A stretch of DNA of 5,005 bases from Bacillota bacterium (GTDB taxonomy: Bacteria > Bacillota > Clostridia > Oscillospirales > Acutalibacteraceae), in assembly GCA_023420245.1 (NCBI GenBank), contig JAEZWL010000012.1, forward strand, positions 1 through 5,005. The letters are read 5' to 3'. Positions 4,655 to 5,005 of this stretch are shown here, piece after piece. Positions within the stretch are counted from its first letter, which is position 1. Every line of letters starts with the position of its first letter. Made by a program: the position numbers and the translations under genes. A model generated the notes under the pieces. The model saw only the letters and a list, made by a program, of their open reading frames with translations. It had not been told where the DNA came from and did no database searches.

Positions 4655-5005
4655 ATGAAAAAATATACTTTTCTGTTTTTGACGGGCAGTACAATTTATC
4701 CTGCGCTGGAAATTGCCTGCCGCGGTCGCAGCGATATTTCCATGGCCGCCGCGGGCGGAATCTGCCTCTGCCTGATTGACCGAATTTGCAACCAGAATAT
4801 TAAAACCAGCCCTCTGGCATTGAGATGCTTTGCCGGCTCAGCGATTATAACCGGTGTGGAATTCGTGATTGGAATGATCGTCAATATTGCGCTGAAAATG
4901 AATGTCTGGGATTATTCCGCAATGCCGATGAACCTTTGGGGTCAGGTCTGTCTTCCCTTTTCCATTCTATGGTTTCTGGCAAGCATACCGGCAATGGGAA
5001 TCTGC
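4655..5005 (+). CDS. Integral membrane protein, putative ABC-transporter permease (CmpB-like) family; 3' end cut by window
   Basis: The first 117 codons of a hydrophobic protein are present, starting at the ATG at 4655. GGGGTGA (4644-4650) provides a strong Shine-Dalgarno with correct spacing, and the frame is open to the last base. About four membrane-spanning stretches are visible: roughly residues 4-20, 30-45, 56-80 and 95-115. A conserved-looking segment NVWDYSAMPMNLWGQVCLPF (83-102) resembles the WDYS...N..GQ.CL motif I recall from clostridial proteins annotated 'putative ABC transporter permease' (PF06541-type). This annotation is largely by similarity, and no transport activity is established to my knowledge. 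No ATPase partner is seen in the window. The gene is divergent from the dipeptidase. The 3' part and any operon partner lie outside, so full length and the last helices are unknown. Confidence 0.8.
   Translation, partial: MKKYTFLFLTGSTIYPALEIACRGRSDISMAAAGGICLCLIDRICNQNIKTSPLALRCFAGSAIITGVEFVIGMIVNIALKMNVWDYSAMPMNLWGQVCLPFSILWFLASIPAMGIC

Overview
The window looks like chromosomal DNA from an anaerobic clostridial Firmicute, probably of the Oscillospiraceae/Ruminococcaceae type. The reasons are an AbrB regulator with a C-terminal cysteine pair, an iron-dependent alcohol dehydrogenase, a PepV-type dipeptidase, two small HD-domain proteins of kinds I recall mainly from Clostridia, strong Shine-Dalgarno sites and intrinsic terminators with T-tracts. 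The placement rests on recalled family resemblance, not on a database search. The intergenic stretches and the first gene are visibly richer in A+T than the other genes.

Layout. At the left edge an AbrB/SpoVT-type transition-state regulator (plus strand, to 262; its true start may lie just outside the window) ends at an intrinsic terminator (277-313). A 189-base non-coding gap follows, with one weak promoter candidate. Next is a plus-strand pair: a 157-residue HD-domain metal-dependent phosphohydrolase (452-925) and, 20 bases on, a 389-residue iron-containing alcohol dehydrogenase (946-2115). A long A-flanked, T-tailed hairpin (2129-2172) closes this unit. It also serves the opposing unit, a minus-strand pair: a PepV-type M20 dipeptidase (4275-2899), then a second and different HD-domain protein (2856-2182). 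Upstream of the dipeptidase is a 379-base A+T-rich divergent intergenic region. It holds a minus-strand promoter candidate and a GC-rich islet with a 7-bp hairpin. At the right edge a plus-strand integral membrane protein begins, resembling the 'putative ABC transporter permease' (CmpB-like) family; it is cut by the window end.

How the genes fit together. The dipeptidase is a peptide-catabolism enzyme and the dehydrogenase is a fermentative NAD(P)H-dependent carbonyl/alcohol oxidoreductase, so both fit an amino-acid- or sugar-fermenting anaerobe. Each shares a probable transcript with an HD phosphohydrolase of unknown substrate. This symmetric pairing is the most curious aspect of the layout, but it may be chance. 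I see no mobile element, CRISPR array, tRNA, rRNA, recognisable riboswitch or defence system. The window is mostly ordinary housekeeping or accessory metabolism, and I did not find convincing evidence of a new system.
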